Source: Dehalococcoidia bacterium (lineage in GTDB: Bacteria > Chloroflexota > Dehalococcoidia > GIF9 > AB-539-J10). Taken from it: 23,188 nucleotides of DNA. The position numbers and the translations under genes are program-made. The notes beneath the pieces are model-generated. The model worked only from the letters and a program-made list of their open reading frames with translations, made no database searches and was not told the origin of the DNA. Shown piece by piece: positions 1-8,170 of this stretch. The DNA is taken from assembly GCA_030621105.1 (NCBI GenBank), contig JAUXIH010000007.1:1-23188 (forward strand). The letters are read 5' to 3'. Position 1 is the first letter of the stretch, and each line of letters begins with the position of its first letter.

Positions 1-23
1 GCCCCTAAAAGCCTAACCTTCAT
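1..23 (-). CDS. possible start of the gene downstream of plsX (partial)
   Basis: An ATG at 23-21 overlaps the plsX stop codon in an ATGA arrangement and opens a frame (M-K-V-R-L-L-G) that runs off the window edge. A four-base overlap of this kind is typical of translationally coupled genes in one operon. In many bacteria plsX is followed by fatty-acid synthesis genes such as fabH or fabD, but seven codons are too few to name this gene. No Shine-Dalgarno sequence is obvious. Treat it as a candidate only. Confidence 0.3.
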
Positions 24-1018
24 CCTGTTCTTAGTTCCGACTTTAATTCCTGCACAAAGCTGGTTTCTACCGCGAGCCGCGCCTGGCGAATAGCTTCAGC
101 TAACTGCGGAGCTTTGGAACGACCATGCCCAATCCACACCACTCCATCGACACCAGAGATTAATCCCCCTCCACCAACATCAGCCACATGAGTTAAATTA
201 AACAGCTCACCAGTGATTTTACTGATCTGTTCCGGGGCAAGCTGCCCTTCCAGGCTAATCTGCAATCGCTCACCAAGCACATCCCCCAGGCCCTCACAAA
301 GCTTGGTTATGATATTACCCACAAAACCATCACAGATAATGACATTGGCCTTACCTTTAGGAATATCACCTCCCTCGACATTGCCAATAAAGTTGAAGTT
401 CCCCTTCTGGAACAACTGGTAGGCTTCCTTCGTTACCTTATTGCCCTTACCTTCCTCAGCTCCATTGCTGAGAAGAGCTACCGTAGGTTGCTCGATGCCT
501 ATTATCTTGCGAGCGAAAGCATGGCCAATAATGGCAAAATTGAATAAATCACGCGGCTTACAATCAGAATTCGCCCCCATGTCAAACATTACCGTATCGG
601 GAGCCAAGTCTTGCAAACTGGTGCCCACAGTGGGACGCTGTACGCCCTCCAGTTTTCCCAGGATTTGAATGGCGCTCACCATAACTGCCCCGGTGGAACC
701 CATACTTATCATAGCATCCGCCTGCCCTTCTTTTACCAAACGCATGGCCACCAGTATGGAGGCATCTGGCTTGTGACGCAGCGCAGCCACAGGGGGCTCA
801 CCATCACGAATAGCCTGGCTGGCATTCACTATGGAAAGAGGCAGCCCGGAGACATCATATTTTGCCAGTTCACTGCGGATAAGGCTCTCAGCCCCTACCA
901 GGATAATCTCAATGCCGTCATCATCAGACGCTGCACGAACTGCTCCTTCAACTATCTCACGGGGAGCAAAGTCTCCTCCCATAGCATCCAGAGTTATTTT
1001 TACGGGTTTATCCACCAT
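20..1018 (-). CDS. plsX: phosphate acyltransferase PlsX
   Basis: PlsX makes acyl-phosphate from acyl-ACP and phosphate at the inner membrane face, feeding PlsY in phosphatidic acid synthesis. The protein opens with the family signature ITLDAMGGD and carries NGAEEGKGN, VICDGFVGN and GGGLISGVDG, all typical of PlsX. The length of about 332 residues is normal. An in-frame TTG at 1051 would add 11 residues. The ATG at 1018 is preferred because family members begin only a few residues before the DAMGGD motif, although the nearest GGAG (1045-1042) is 23 bases away. A promoter with a perfect -35 box lies upstream (1092-1120), so it need not depend on the metallo-beta-lactamase gene behind it. Identification is firm; the start is less certain. 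Confidence 0.93.
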   Translation of the reverse strand: MVDKPVKITLDAMGGDFAPREIVEGAVRAASDDDGIEIILVGAESLIRSELAKYDVSGLPLSIVNASQAIRDGEPPVAALRHKPDASILVAMRLVKEGQADAMISMGSTGAVMVSAIQILGKLEGVQRPTVGTSLQDLAPDTVMFDMGANSDCKPRDLFNFAIIGHAFARKIIGIEQPTVALLSNGAEEGKGNKVTKEAYQLFQKGNFNFIGNVEGGDIPKGKANVIICDGFVGNIITKLCEGLGDVLGERLQISLEGQLAPEQISKITGELFNLTHVADVGGGGLISGVDGVVWIGHGRSKAPQLAEAIRQARLAVETSFVQELKSELRTG

Positions 1019-1091
1019 ATCTATATATCTATTATCAAAAACTCCAAGCAAGCACTCAGAGTGAAATTACGTCACAAGCGATATAAATTAC

Positions 1092-1120
1092 ATATTAGCG
1101 ACACGAATGCACAATGTCAA
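1092..1120 (-). promoter_or_regulatory. predicted sigma-70 promoter for plsX
   Basis: On the minus strand TTGACA (1120-1115, six of six consensus bases) is followed after exactly 17 bases by TAATAT (1097-1092, four of six). Transcription would begin near 1085 and give a leader of about 67 bases before the plsX ATG. It sits in the 158-base gap between the metallo-beta-lactamase gene and plsX. No FapR-type palindrome was seen around it. Confidence 0.55.
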
Positions 1121-1176
1121 TATCTCGGCAAACGATACCCAGGTATAACTTCCATTCCAGGACGACATCGGATAAA

Positions 1177-2055
1177 TTAAACCTCAAAGGTTAAACCAGC
1201 ATGCAGGGGGGAGAACCTCTCCTTAAAGGCCAGGTAGAGTTCAACCTGCGCTTTAAATCCCGTACAGTGACCAGCACATATCCACCCCGGATTCAATCGT
1301 GTCAACTCCTGTACTGTCCGTTTCAAATTGGGGTCAGTGGCATCGATTAAATGCAATCCGCCAATAATAGCTTCAACTTTACTCGCTCCCGTTAACTCCA
1401 TGGCCTGCCGGGTAATATTGATGATGCCGGCATGTCCACAACAGGTCACGACCACAATACCCTTACCCTCAACATCAGCGACAAGAGAGATGTCGTCAAG
1501 AACAAGGTCATCCTTGATCTGGCCATCCTCTATGGTCTTCAGGTCTATCCCCACTTCTTCAAAGTCAGTCTGCCTCTTCACCTCACCGGTAGTTAACAGG
1601 CCCGGCATGATCATTAACGGATCCCTGGTAAGAAACAGCGTGCCCCCAGAGCCTTCTATCTTTTCCCGGGAATCACCCTGCATCACTCCCACGTGCCTGA
1701 GAAAGGGCCTGACAAGAAAGTTAAGGTGAAATAAATCCTGGTGGGCGATTACCGGGACATCACTCTTGCCCATCTCCTTGAGAACATCCACCACTCCCTG
1801 CGTGTGGTCATAATGACAGTGGCTGAGAACAATGGCATCAATGCTCGACGGGACAATATTTAACAGCCTCATGTTATGGAGCAGGGCCTGCGAATTTTGC
1901 CCGACATCAAACAGAACCCTCCTGGTAACATCGCCCCTGGTTCCCTCTACGAGAAAAGAAACGCCATGCTGAGCCAGATATGGAGTTTCATAGGGAACAG
2001 AATCCTCCGCTAACACCGTAATCCTCAGCTTGTCCAGTCTATCAGCTTGTTCCAT
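1177..2055 (-). CDS. metallo-beta-lactamase-fold hydrolase (COG1237 type)
   Basis: This 292-residue protein has the metal-binding motif H79-C-H81-Y-D83-H84. A later CCGHAG motif and a C-terminal AGHCTGF motif supply further ligands. The layout matches the COG1237 group, often labelled 7,8-dihydropterin-6-yl-methyl-4-(beta-D-ribofuranosyl)aminobenzene 5'-phosphate synthase. That label is widely over-applied, and nothing nearby suggests methanopterin synthesis, so the substrate should be left open. The ATG at 2055 has a strong Shine-Dalgarno sequence (AGGAGGAG ending about four bases upstream). It lies only 30 bases past the liv-operon terminator, with no clear promoter of its own in between, so expression may rest on read-through. 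No signal peptide is seen, so it is probably cytoplasmic. Confidence 0.82.
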   Translation of the reverse strand: MEQADRLDKLRITVLAEDSVPYETPYLAQHGVSFLVEGTRGDVTRRVLFDVGQNSQALLHNMRLLNIVPSSIDAIVLSHCHYDHTQGVVDVLKEMGKSDVPVIAHQDLFHLNFLVRPFLRHVGVMQGDSREKIEGSGGTLFLTRDPLMIMPGLLTTGEVKRQTDFEEVGIDLKTIEDGQIKDDLVLDDISLVADVEGKGIVVVTCCGHAGIINITRQAMELTGASKVEAIIGGLHLIDATDPNLKRTVQELTRLNPGWICAGHCTGFKAQVELYLAFKERFSPLHAGLTFEV

Positions 2056-2085
2056 GTTCTCCTCCTGGCAGTGGCTCCATAATGC

Positions 2086-2125
2086 AAAAAGCAGGATGCT
2101 ACCATGGACATGGTAGCATCCTGCT
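2086..2125 (-). terminator. intrinsic terminator of the liv operon
   Basis: A perfect 16-base inverted repeat (2091-2106 and 2109-2124, two bases between arms, extended by one A-T pair) is followed on the minus strand by TTTTT (2090-2086). It lies 28 bases after the binding-protein stop codon. The effective hairpin has a very long stem with a four-base loop. It separates the importer operon from the metallo-beta-lactamase gene. Confidence 0.87.
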
Positions 2126-2153
2126 GGCTAAATATCTACCAGAATAACCTGAG

Positions 2154-3329
2154 TTATTCCTCCGCACTCCAGGTGACTATCTCTACAGTATGGTCCTTGT
2201 AACCAGATGTGGTATTAGCATCCTTCACAACATCCCAAATCTCCCAGGTGCCCGAACTACGGTCACCAATCTCGCTAAAGTTAATAGGCCCAGTAGCTCC
2301 ATCAAACTCCAATTCAGTCAAGGCAACCCTGATGGCCTCACCATCATAGGTGCCCGCAGCCGCTATGGCCTTTGCTGCTGCCCAAACAGCATCATACATG
2401 GTGTCACAATAGACTTCAGGATCTTCTCCATAGGCTTCATTATATGCCGGAGCAAAGCTATCATAAACTGATCCCGAACCAACCGTCCGCGTACCAGCAA
2501 CAAGGGCCTTCTCCATGAAGGCCGCGGAAGTGCTATCAGCAAAAAGGCCCGAGCCGTAGTTGCCATCACAGCCCAACCAGGCAATATCGTCCAAACCTAA
2601 TTGAGAAGCTTGCTTAAAGATCAAAATGCCGTCGTCACAGTAAGAACAGCAGAATATCACATCGGGGTCAGCATCCTTAATTTGCTGCAGCTCCGTGCGG
2701 TAATCCTTGGTAGCCCCCGCATAGTGTATCGAGGCAACCTGTTCTCCTGTCCAGTTAACCGCCTCAAGTCTATCCATGATAGCCTCTTCCAGCCCCTTAC
2801 CATAAGTGTTATCCAGCACTATGGCAGCAAATCTGGTGTATCCCTTGTCCACGATAATATCGGCTAACACCTGTCCCTGGACATCATCGCGCAGGCAGGT
2901 GCGGAAAAACCACTCCGTGCCATCAATACTGGAAAGGGGAACCCCCGTAGCCGAGGGACTGATCAGCGGAACTTGGTGAGTCTTCACATAGGGAATGGCT
3001 AACAGAGAAGCTCCCGTGATCATGGGGCCAGCAATTACCTGCACCCCATCCACCTCCACCATCTTCTTAACACGGTCAAATCCTTTCTGCGGATCCGTTT
3101 GACCATCCTCCTCTACTAATTCCACGTTCTTACCCAACACCCCTCCCGCAGCATTAATCTCAGCAGCGGCCAGCTCAGCTCCCTGCATTATCCTGGTTCC
3201 CATGGAGCCAAGATCACCAGAGGTGTCCAGCAAAACACCGATCTTGATGGTCTCCGCTGGCTCACCACAGGCTACTGCAGGAACAACCAGAGCCACAAGA
3301 GCCAAGAACATAACAACCCTCTTCCACAT
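2154..3329 (-). CDS. branched-chain-amino-acid-type ABC transporter, substrate-binding lipoprotein
   Basis: This is an extracytoplasmic binding protein of the Liv type (periplasmic-binding-protein fold I, Peripla_BP_6). It captures the solute and hands it to the LivH/LivM channel. The protein starts MWKRV, followed by a hydrophobic signal segment and a lipobox ending in Cys21 (PAVAC), so it is probably a lipid-anchored protein of 391 residues. The mature start IKIGVLLDTSGDLGSMG and the internal LISPSATGVPLS are family hallmarks. An in-frame extension to 3383 exists, but the ATG at 3329 has an AGGAGGT site six bases upstream. Unusually for a secreted binding protein it has several further cysteines (CCSYC, GCDGN, YCDTM). 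The true substrate cannot be read from sequence: amino acids, urea, amides and aromatic acids are all carried by this family. It is the last gene of the operon, 56 bases after livF. Confidence 0.9.
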   Translation of the reverse strand: MWKRVVMFLALVALVVPAVACGEPAETIKIGVLLDTSGDLGSMGTRIMQGAELAAAEINAAGGVLGKNVELVEEDGQTDPQKGFDRVKKMVEVDGVQVIAGPMITGASLLAIPYVKTHQVPLISPSATGVPLSSIDGTEWFFRTCLRDDVQGQVLADIIVDKGYTRFAAIVLDNTYGKGLEEAIMDRLEAVNWTGEQVASIHYAGATKDYRTELQQIKDADPDVIFCCSYCDDGILIFKQASQLGLDDIAWLGCDGNYGSGLFADSTSAAFMEKALVAGTRTVGSGSVYDSFAPAYNEAYGEDPEVYCDTMYDAVWAAAKAIAAAGTYDGEAIRVALTELEFDGATGPINFSEIGDRSSGTWEIWDVVKDANTTSGYKDHTVEIVTWSAEE

Positions 3330-3385
3330 AACATACCTCCTTAATTTCCTAATAAAGTTAGGGGGAATTGTGCACTCAGACATGA

Positions 3386-4120
3386 TTATTTGTCAATAGC
3401 TTTTGCCTGCAGGCCTAAATATCGCTGCTTGGCTGACTCTTCCTTGAACAGTGACTCAGCATCCCCTTCCATGGCGCAGGAGCCATTGACCAGGACATAA
3501 GCTCGCTGGGAAACGCTCAAAACTCTGGTGACATCCTGCTCCACTATCACCATGGCCACCCCACCCTGCTTTATCTCCTGCAACTTGGACAGAATGATGG
3601 AGGCAGGCTTGGGAGACAGGGATGCCAGTGGCTCATCCAGGAATATGACCCTGGGGCGGGCCATCAGGGCCCGGGCTACAGCCAGCATTTGCCTTTCGCC
3701 CCCCGACAGGTTCCCCGCCAAAGAACGCTTTCTCAGCGCAAGCTCAGGAAATAAGGAAAACATCTCCTCCATGCTCGCCTTGATAGAAGCTCTGCCCCGG
3801 ACCTGATACGCCCCCATGTCCAAATTCTCACTGATGGTCAGGTTGGGGAAAACATTATTTACCTGTGGGACATAACCAATACCAAGCCCAACAATCCGAT
3901 CCGAGGATACGCCAGTGATCTCCTGGCCACAATAAGAGACTTTGCCCTGAAACAACTTAACAAATCCGAGTATGCTCTTGAGCAGAGTGGACTTACCACT
4001 TCCGTTAGGCCCAATAACAGCCACAATTTCCCCCGGCTCTACCCTGAGCGAAACATCATGTACAATCACCACATCGCCATAGCCGGCATGGATATCTTCA
4101 GCAAATAGAAGAGGCTCCAC
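3386..4120 (-). CDS. livF: Liv-type ABC transporter ATPase (LivF-like)
   Basis: This is one of the two cytoplasmic ATPases that power the importer. It has a Walker A motif GPNGSGKST (about residues 37-45), an ABC signature LSGGERQML (about 137) and a Walker B region VIFLDEP, at a length of 244 residues normal for LivF. The start is GTG at 4120, placed directly after the TAG of livG (TAGGTG) with a G-rich stretch about eight bases upstream. The zero spacing suggests coupled translation with livG. The D-loop region reads DEPLASLSP where many LivF proteins have DEPSLGLAP, a mild variation. LivF and LivG are told apart by the shorter loop after Walker A here and the LivG-specific DEPAAGINP in its neighbour. 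Confidence 0.9.
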   Translation of the reverse strand: MEPLLFAEDIHAGYGDVVIVHDVSLRVEPGEIVAVIGPNGSGKSTLLKSILGFVKLFQGKVSYCGQEITGVSSDRIVGLGIGYVPQVNNVFPNLTISENLDMGAYQVRGRASIKASMEEMFSLFPELALRKRSLAGNLSGGERQMLAVARALMARPRVIFLDEPLASLSPKPASIILSKLQEIKQGGVAMVIVEQDVTRVLSVSQRAYVLVNGSCAMEGDAESLFKEESAKQRYLGLQAKAIDK

Positions 4121-4888
4121 CTATTCTGCCCCCAGATACGCCTGATAGAAGGCGGGATCATCGATTATTTTCTCCGGCTGTCCCTGAGTCACCATTTTCC
4201 CTCGATCCATGACATACACCCATGAGGCAAAATTGAACAATATCTCCAGTCGGTGCTCAACCACAAAAAAAGTTGTGCCATTCTTAGATAAGCTCTGTAG
4301 CTTTTGAAATATTTTCTTTCCCACCACAGGATTGATCCCCGCTGCAGGCTCGTCCAGGAGCAACAATCTGGGCTTGGCCATGAGGCCTCGAGCCAGCTCC
4401 AGGAGCTTTCTCTGGCCGCCAGATAGCTCTCCCGCCGGGGCAAAAACCAACTTGTCCAACTCCACCAGTTCAATAAGCCCCAGGGCTCTGTCAATCAAAT
4501 CTCTTTCCTGGTTCTGCCACCCTCCCCTGAGGAACAAGCTATTAAACAGGCCATCCCCCTGGTGTCCTCGCGCCGCCACCAGCATGTTATCCATAACACT
4601 CATCTGAAAAAACAAACGCGGCACCTGAAAAGAATTGACAATTCCCAATCCGTAAATCTGATGGGAACTCAGGTTATTTATCTTCCTGCCATTGAAATAG
4701 ATACAGCCACCATCCGGTCGATACAATCCCAGAATAGTATTAAATAGGGTACTCTTGCCACTGCCATTGGGGCCCACCAAACCCCAGATTCCCCCCTTCC
4801 TCACATCCAGGCTCACCCCTCTGACCGCGTAAACACCACCAAAGTGCTTGCTAAGCTCTTCTATTTTCAATAATTCTTCTTCTGGCAT
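4121..4888 (-). CDS. livG: Liv-type ABC transporter ATPase (LivG-like)
   Basis: This is the second ATPase of the importer, 255 residues. It has Walker A GPNGSGKST (39-47), the signature LSGGQRKLLELARGL (about 155), Walker B LLLLDEPAAGINP and the switch His in VVEHRLE. The N-terminal ELSKHFGGVYAV is typical LivG. The ATG at 4888 has AAGGAAG about seven bases upstream. A 138-base gap separates it from livM. That gap is AT-rich and shows no hairpin or convincing promoter, so the operon is probably continuous, but an internal promoter cannot be excluded. Confidence 0.9.
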   Translation of the reverse strand: MPEEELLKIEELSKHFGGVYAVRGVSLDVRKGGIWGLVGPNGSGKSTLFNTILGLYRPDGGCIYFNGRKINNLSSHQIYGLGIVNSFQVPRLFFQMSVMDNMLVAARGHQGDGLFNSLFLRGGWQNQERDLIDRALGLIELVELDKLVFAPAGELSGGQRKLLELARGLMAKPRLLLLDEPAAGINPVVGKKIFQKLQSLSKNGTTFFVVEHRLEILFNFASWVYVMDRGKMVTQGQPEKIIDDPAFYQAYLGAE

Positions 4889-5026
4889 AACAAGCTTCCT
4901 TTTAGTGATATATATTACCTGTTGAAATACACCTTTAAGCTAAATAACAAAACCACTGAAAGTTAGTATTTACTGAACTACATTTTCAGGAAGGGACAAA
5001 CCGAGAGAAACATAACAAGCACTCTG

Positions 5027-5971
5027 CTAGCCCCCTTCACCCTTGACCTGCTCTCTCGCATGGCGAACTACCTCCAGAGCCCTGGTCTTAATGGGGCTTT
5101 CCTTAAACAACCCTTGGGGCCGATAAAATAAAACCAGAAGGATTAAAACACCAAACAGGATATATTGCAAGTTACTGGGATCAATAGGAAGGGCAATATA
5201 ATCCTTGGCAATATTTGCCCCCCTCTCAAAAATCTCCACCAGCGCAGCGCCCACCAGTACCCCCCAATTGTTCGCTGGTCCCCCTACAAGAACCATTATC
5301 CAGATAGTAAACGTGATTATGGGCAAAAATAGCATGGGCACTATAGCCTGGAGATATTGAGCGTACAGCCCCCCTGCCAACCCCGCCATAGCAGAGCCCA
5401 GCATAAAGATCTGGGCTTTATACTTCGCCCTGTTCTTCCCCAGGGCCTCAGCAGCAACCTCATCTTCCCTTATCGCTCTTATCACACGACCATAGGGAGA
5501 ATTGGACAGCAATTGGGCGACAACAAAACAAATAAGCAGGCAGGAAAACACCAGGGCTATGTTCACCAGGAGGTCAACACGAGGAGAAACCCCAGTTATC
5601 GAAATGGCGGGAGACACGCTCAGACCCCAATCACCCCCGGCGAGCCAATCCTCAGATTTAACAATCAACCTCAGTATCTCTCCAAAGGCAAGGACCACTA
5701 TGGCCAGGTAATCAGCGCGCAATCTCAGCGCCGGCAAGGAAATGAGCAGGCCAAAGATAGCGGCAACCAGTGCCCCTGCAATAAGACAGAGATAAAAGGG
5801 AAGACCAATCTGAGACAGCAAAGCATAGGTATAAGCACCAACAAGGAAAAAGGCAACTTTACCAAAGTTAGCCAGGCCCGAAAAACCAAACTCCAAGTTC
5901 AGAGATATAGCCAATATGCCAAAGATGCCGATGAACACCAGCAAGTCAAGCCCATAAAGCAATAAATCCAA
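5027..5971 (-). CDS. livM: Liv-type ABC transporter permease (LivM-like)
   Basis: This inner-membrane permease subunit has 314 residues and is mostly hydrophobic helices. It contains the family motif GLANFGKVAFFLVGAYTYAL near the N-terminus and the conserved cytoplasmic loop GRVIRAIREDEVAAEALGKN that docks onto an ATPase, followed by YKAQIFMLGSAMAGLAGGLYA. The start is TTG at 5971, two bases after the livH stop. It is supported by an AGGAGG sequence about seven bases upstream that overlaps the end of livH. Another start downstream would cut into the first membrane helix. With livH it should form the heterodimeric channel. Confidence 0.9.
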   Translation of the reverse strand: MDLLLYGLDLLVFIGIFGILAISLNLEFGFSGLANFGKVAFFLVGAYTYALLSQIGLPFYLCLIAGALVAAIFGLLISLPALRLRADYLAIVVLAFGEILRLIVKSEDWLAGGDWGLSVSPAISITGVSPRVDLLVNIALVFSCLLICFVVAQLLSNSPYGRVIRAIREDEVAAEALGKNRAKYKAQIFMLGSAMAGLAGGLYAQYLQAIVPMLFLPIITFTIWIMVLVGGPANNWGVLVGAALVEIFERGANIAKDYIALPIDPSNLQYILFGVLILLVLFYRPQGLFKESPIKTRALEVVRHAREQVKGEGG

Positions 5972-5972
5972 G

Positions 5973-6860
5973 CTAAGCCCTCCTGAAGAACATCGCCAGT
6001 CCTTGCGGTTTCACAATCAATGTAATAATCAATATCACGAAGGATATGCCCAAACGATACGAGGTAGAAAGCCCTAAAGCCATCAGGCCCACAACACCAA
6101 AATTCTCCGCCAGCCCGATAATAAATGCAGCTGCAATGGCACCATAAAAGTTGCCGATGCCACCAAGGATAGTAACCGCAAATATTGGCAAGATGATGTC
6201 CCATCCTGTTAACGGCCAAACCTGAGTATCGGCACCACGGAAGATACCGGCAACTGCAGCCAGACCAGCACCAACAAACCATGTTACCAATATCACCTTA
6301 CTGATATTGATGCCTGCGGCTAAAGCAAGGTCAGGATTACTGGAGGTTGCCCTGATAGCCTTCCCCATCCTGGTCTTGACCAGGCCCAGGTGCATGACTA
6401 TGGCTAAGCCTACAGCAACAGCGATAAGCCACAGCCAGAGATCGGTGACTCTCAGCGGACCGACATCAAAGGCAGCCCAAGAGGAAGCGAAATAATAAGG
6501 TTTCCACGACCATATAGCCCCCATCGAGTATCTCAGGATAAAGCTCAAGGCGATGGACGCTACCATGAGGTGAATGATGGTCGCCCCTCTCTTGGCTAAC
6601 GGCTGGAATATCCCGCGATAACACAGCAAACCCACCAACCCCGCAGCAAAGAAGGTAACCACAAGGGCTATGGGCAATCCCAATCCTAACTGCGTCCCTA
6701 TAGTATAGCCAAGGAACGCTCCCAGGGTGATAAATTCAGCATGGGCGAAGTTAGGAAACGAAGACAATCCATAGGTCAGGGTCAACCCGACTGCCCCAAG
6801 GAGATACAGGCTCCCTGTTATCGCCGAGTTGAATAATACTTGTGCCCAGTTAACATCCAT
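5973..6860 (-). CDS. livH: Liv-type ABC transporter permease (LivH-like)
   Basis: This inner-membrane permease subunit has about 296 residues and roughly eight hydrophobic segments. Family hallmarks are GSLYLLGAVGLTLTYGL, NFAHAEFITLGAF and the ATPase-docking loop RMGKAIRATSSNPDLALAAGI. The start is uncertain. The ATG at 6860 lies two bases after the HAD stop and gives the usual short N-terminus, but has no Shine-Dalgarno sequence. A GTG at 6890 would overlap the HAD gene by 28 bases and also lacks one. Coupling to the upstream gene could explain the missing site. Confidence 0.88.
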   Translation of the reverse strand: MDVNWAQVLFNSAITGSLYLLGAVGLTLTYGLSSFPNFAHAEFITLGAFLGYTIGTQLGLGLPIALVVTFFAAGLVGLLCYRGIFQPLAKRGATIIHLMVASIALSFILRYSMGAIWSWKPYYFASSWAAFDVGPLRVTDLWLWLIAVAVGLAIVMHLGLVKTRMGKAIRATSSNPDLALAAGINISKVILVTWFVGAGLAAVAGIFRGADTQVWPLTGWDIILPIFAVTILGGIGNFYGAIAAAFIIGLAENFGVVGLMALGLSTSYRLGISFVILIITLIVKPQGLAMFFRRA

Positions 6861-6862
6861 GG

Positions 6863-7489
6863 CTATGCTAAAAATGAAAATATTCCCCACAAATTGGCAA
6901 TGCTACCGTCATTATCATTTCCACCCCGGTCAAGATAGACAGCATTGATGCCAATCTGCTTAGGAGTAAGGAAGTCAAATTGCCAGCTATCGCCCACATG
7001 TACCACACTAGCAGGTTCCACCTTCATCGTCTGGCACATTCCCCGATAGAAATCGGCACTTTTCAACTGGCCATAATCCGAGATAGAGGAAAATATATGG
7101 GAAAAGTAATGCCGAATTGGCGCAACCGCCGGCACCAACATCTCTGTAGGACCAGCCGAGGCCACTACCAAGGCATACTCACTGCTTAACGATGTCAAGA
7201 CGTCCTGAACTTCAGGATAATAGGCGATCCTGTCCTGGCACCCCTGTATCAATCCATCAGCTGGCCCCAGGTCAAAACGTTTCAGCCAGTAGTTCACGTC
7301 ATACCAGTCCAGCCGCTGGGGACCTACCAAATCATACTCCCGGCTCATGATTTCCCTGGCTTGAGCTAGCTCCACTCCATTTTTCTGAGAGTAGAGCGCG
7401 GGAATAGCCTCATGCCATATAGCTTCAACAAAACCAGGCACCAGCAAAGTCCCATCAGCATCAAAGGAGATTACCCTGATTTGCCTCAT
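6863..7489 (-). CDS. HAD-superfamily hydrolase, first gene of the liv operon
   Basis: This 208-residue protein has all HAD motifs: DADGT with nucleophile D10 and acid D12, motif II VVASAG, the lysine in QLKSADFY, and motif IV VGDSWQFD. A helical cap between motifs I and II makes it a phosphoglycolate-phosphatase-like (subclass I) member, a group of small-molecule phosphatases with broad substrates. It heads the importer operon, with livH starting two bases after its stop, so its product may act on a compound linked to the imported solute. That is inference. The ATG at 7489 has only a weak upstream site. No strong promoter was recognised in the 7490-7602 gap, which is shared with the divergent ybeY. 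Confidence 0.82.
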   Translation of the reverse strand: MRQIRVISFDADGTLLVPGFVEAIWHEAIPALYSQKNGVELAQAREIMSREYDLVGPQRLDWYDVNYWLKRFDLGPADGLIQGCQDRIAYYPEVQDVLTSLSSEYALVVASAGPTEMLVPAVAPIRHYFSHIFSSISDYGQLKSADFYRGMCQTMKVEPASVVHVGDSWQFDFLTPKQIGINAVYLDRGGNDNDGSIANLWGIFSFLA

Positions 7490-7561
7490 TTAAAGTAGTG
7501 ATGTTAGCATAGCTAGAGGTTCAGAGTCTACGCATCACTTAAGACCTCCGCAGAACACAGT

Positions 7562-7588
7562 TGTGGAAAATCAACGTTGATAACCACA
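7562..7588. repeat. nested inverted repeat in front of ybeY
   Basis: A perfect 12-base palindrome, ATCAACGTTGAT (7570-7581), is flanked by a second inverted pair, TGTGG (7562-7566) and CCACA (7584-7588), with three and two bases between. It sits in the gap between the divergent HAD/liv operon and ybeY, 14 bases before the preferred ybeY ATG. It could be a repressor operator or a leader hairpin. If ybeY actually begins at the upstream TTG, it would be coding sequence. Confidence 0.5.
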
Positions 7589-7602
7589 TGATGAAGGAAA
7601 GA

Positions 7603-8091
7603 ATGAGAAAGGAGATCACAATTTATGTCGAGCCCGATCTCCAGGGTTGCATTGACGAAGGCTGGGCCAAGAAAGTAGCGGAGAGCGTTCTCTCAGCAGA
7701 GAGAGTGAAATCACCATGCGAAATGAGCCTGGTATTCGCCGATGCCGATACCGTGCAACGGCTCAATCATGCCTATCGGGGAGTGGATGAGCCTACAGAT
7801 GTACTGTCTTTCCATATGATACCTCAAGGAGAGAATAATTCCTTTTTCGCTCTTCCCCCCGACGGTGTGCTTCACCTCGGGGAGGTAATTATTTCCTACC
7901 CTCAAGCAGTGGTACAGGCTGAAGAACAGGGACACCCCGTGAACAATGAGCTCGCTCTGCTGATAATACACGGTATACTGCACATGCTGGGCTATGACCA
8001 CGAGCAACCTGAAGAAGAGGCCAGGATGCGAGCCAGGGAAAATCAACTGCTGACCGCCATGCTTGAGGCCCAACACTACCCATCTTTATGA
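7603..8091 (+). CDS. ybeY: endoribonuclease / rRNA maturation factor YbeY
   Basis: YbeY is a zinc metalloprotein needed for 16S rRNA 3' end maturation and ribosome quality control. The signature HGILHMLGYDH with a trailing acidic EQPEEE matches the family's three-histidine metal site. PTDVLSFHM is the second family motif. The frame opens further upstream (TTG 7561, ATG 7588 and 7591). The ATG at 7603 is chosen because it has AAGGA about four bases before it and puts ITIYVEP at the usual N-terminal position, giving 162 residues. It is a single-gene unit, divergent from the liv operon and convergent with gmk. No strong terminator is seen in the 79-base gap to gmk. Confidence 0.92.
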   Translation: MRKEITIYVEPDLQGCIDEGWAKKVAESVLSAERVKSPCEMSLVFADADTVQRLNHAYRGVDEPTDVLSFHMIPQGENNSFFALPPDGVLHLGEVIISYPQAVVQAEEQGHPVNNELALLIIHGILHMLGYDHEQPEEEARMRARENQLLTAMLEAQHYPSL

Positions 8092-8170
8092 CATCTCCAA
8101 CAGCTCAATATTAAGGGAAGGCTAAATTATGGTTGCATTCCAGACTTTAAAAAATAGACACGCTGGCGAT

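Noticed and set aside
1019..1176. Search for a FapR operator upstream of plsX
   Set aside because: No palindrome resembling the known FapR site was found, so lipid-responsive control by FapR is not supported.
611..1180. Plus-strand open frame of 189 residues antisense to plsX
   Set aside because: PlsX on the other strand is certain, and this frame has no recognisable domain or ribosome binding site.
5357..5965. Plus-strand open frame of 202 residues antisense to livM
   Set aside because: It mirrors the livM codons, has a low-complexity Gln/Lys/Arg-rich composition and no family motif. A shadow of the membrane protein gene.
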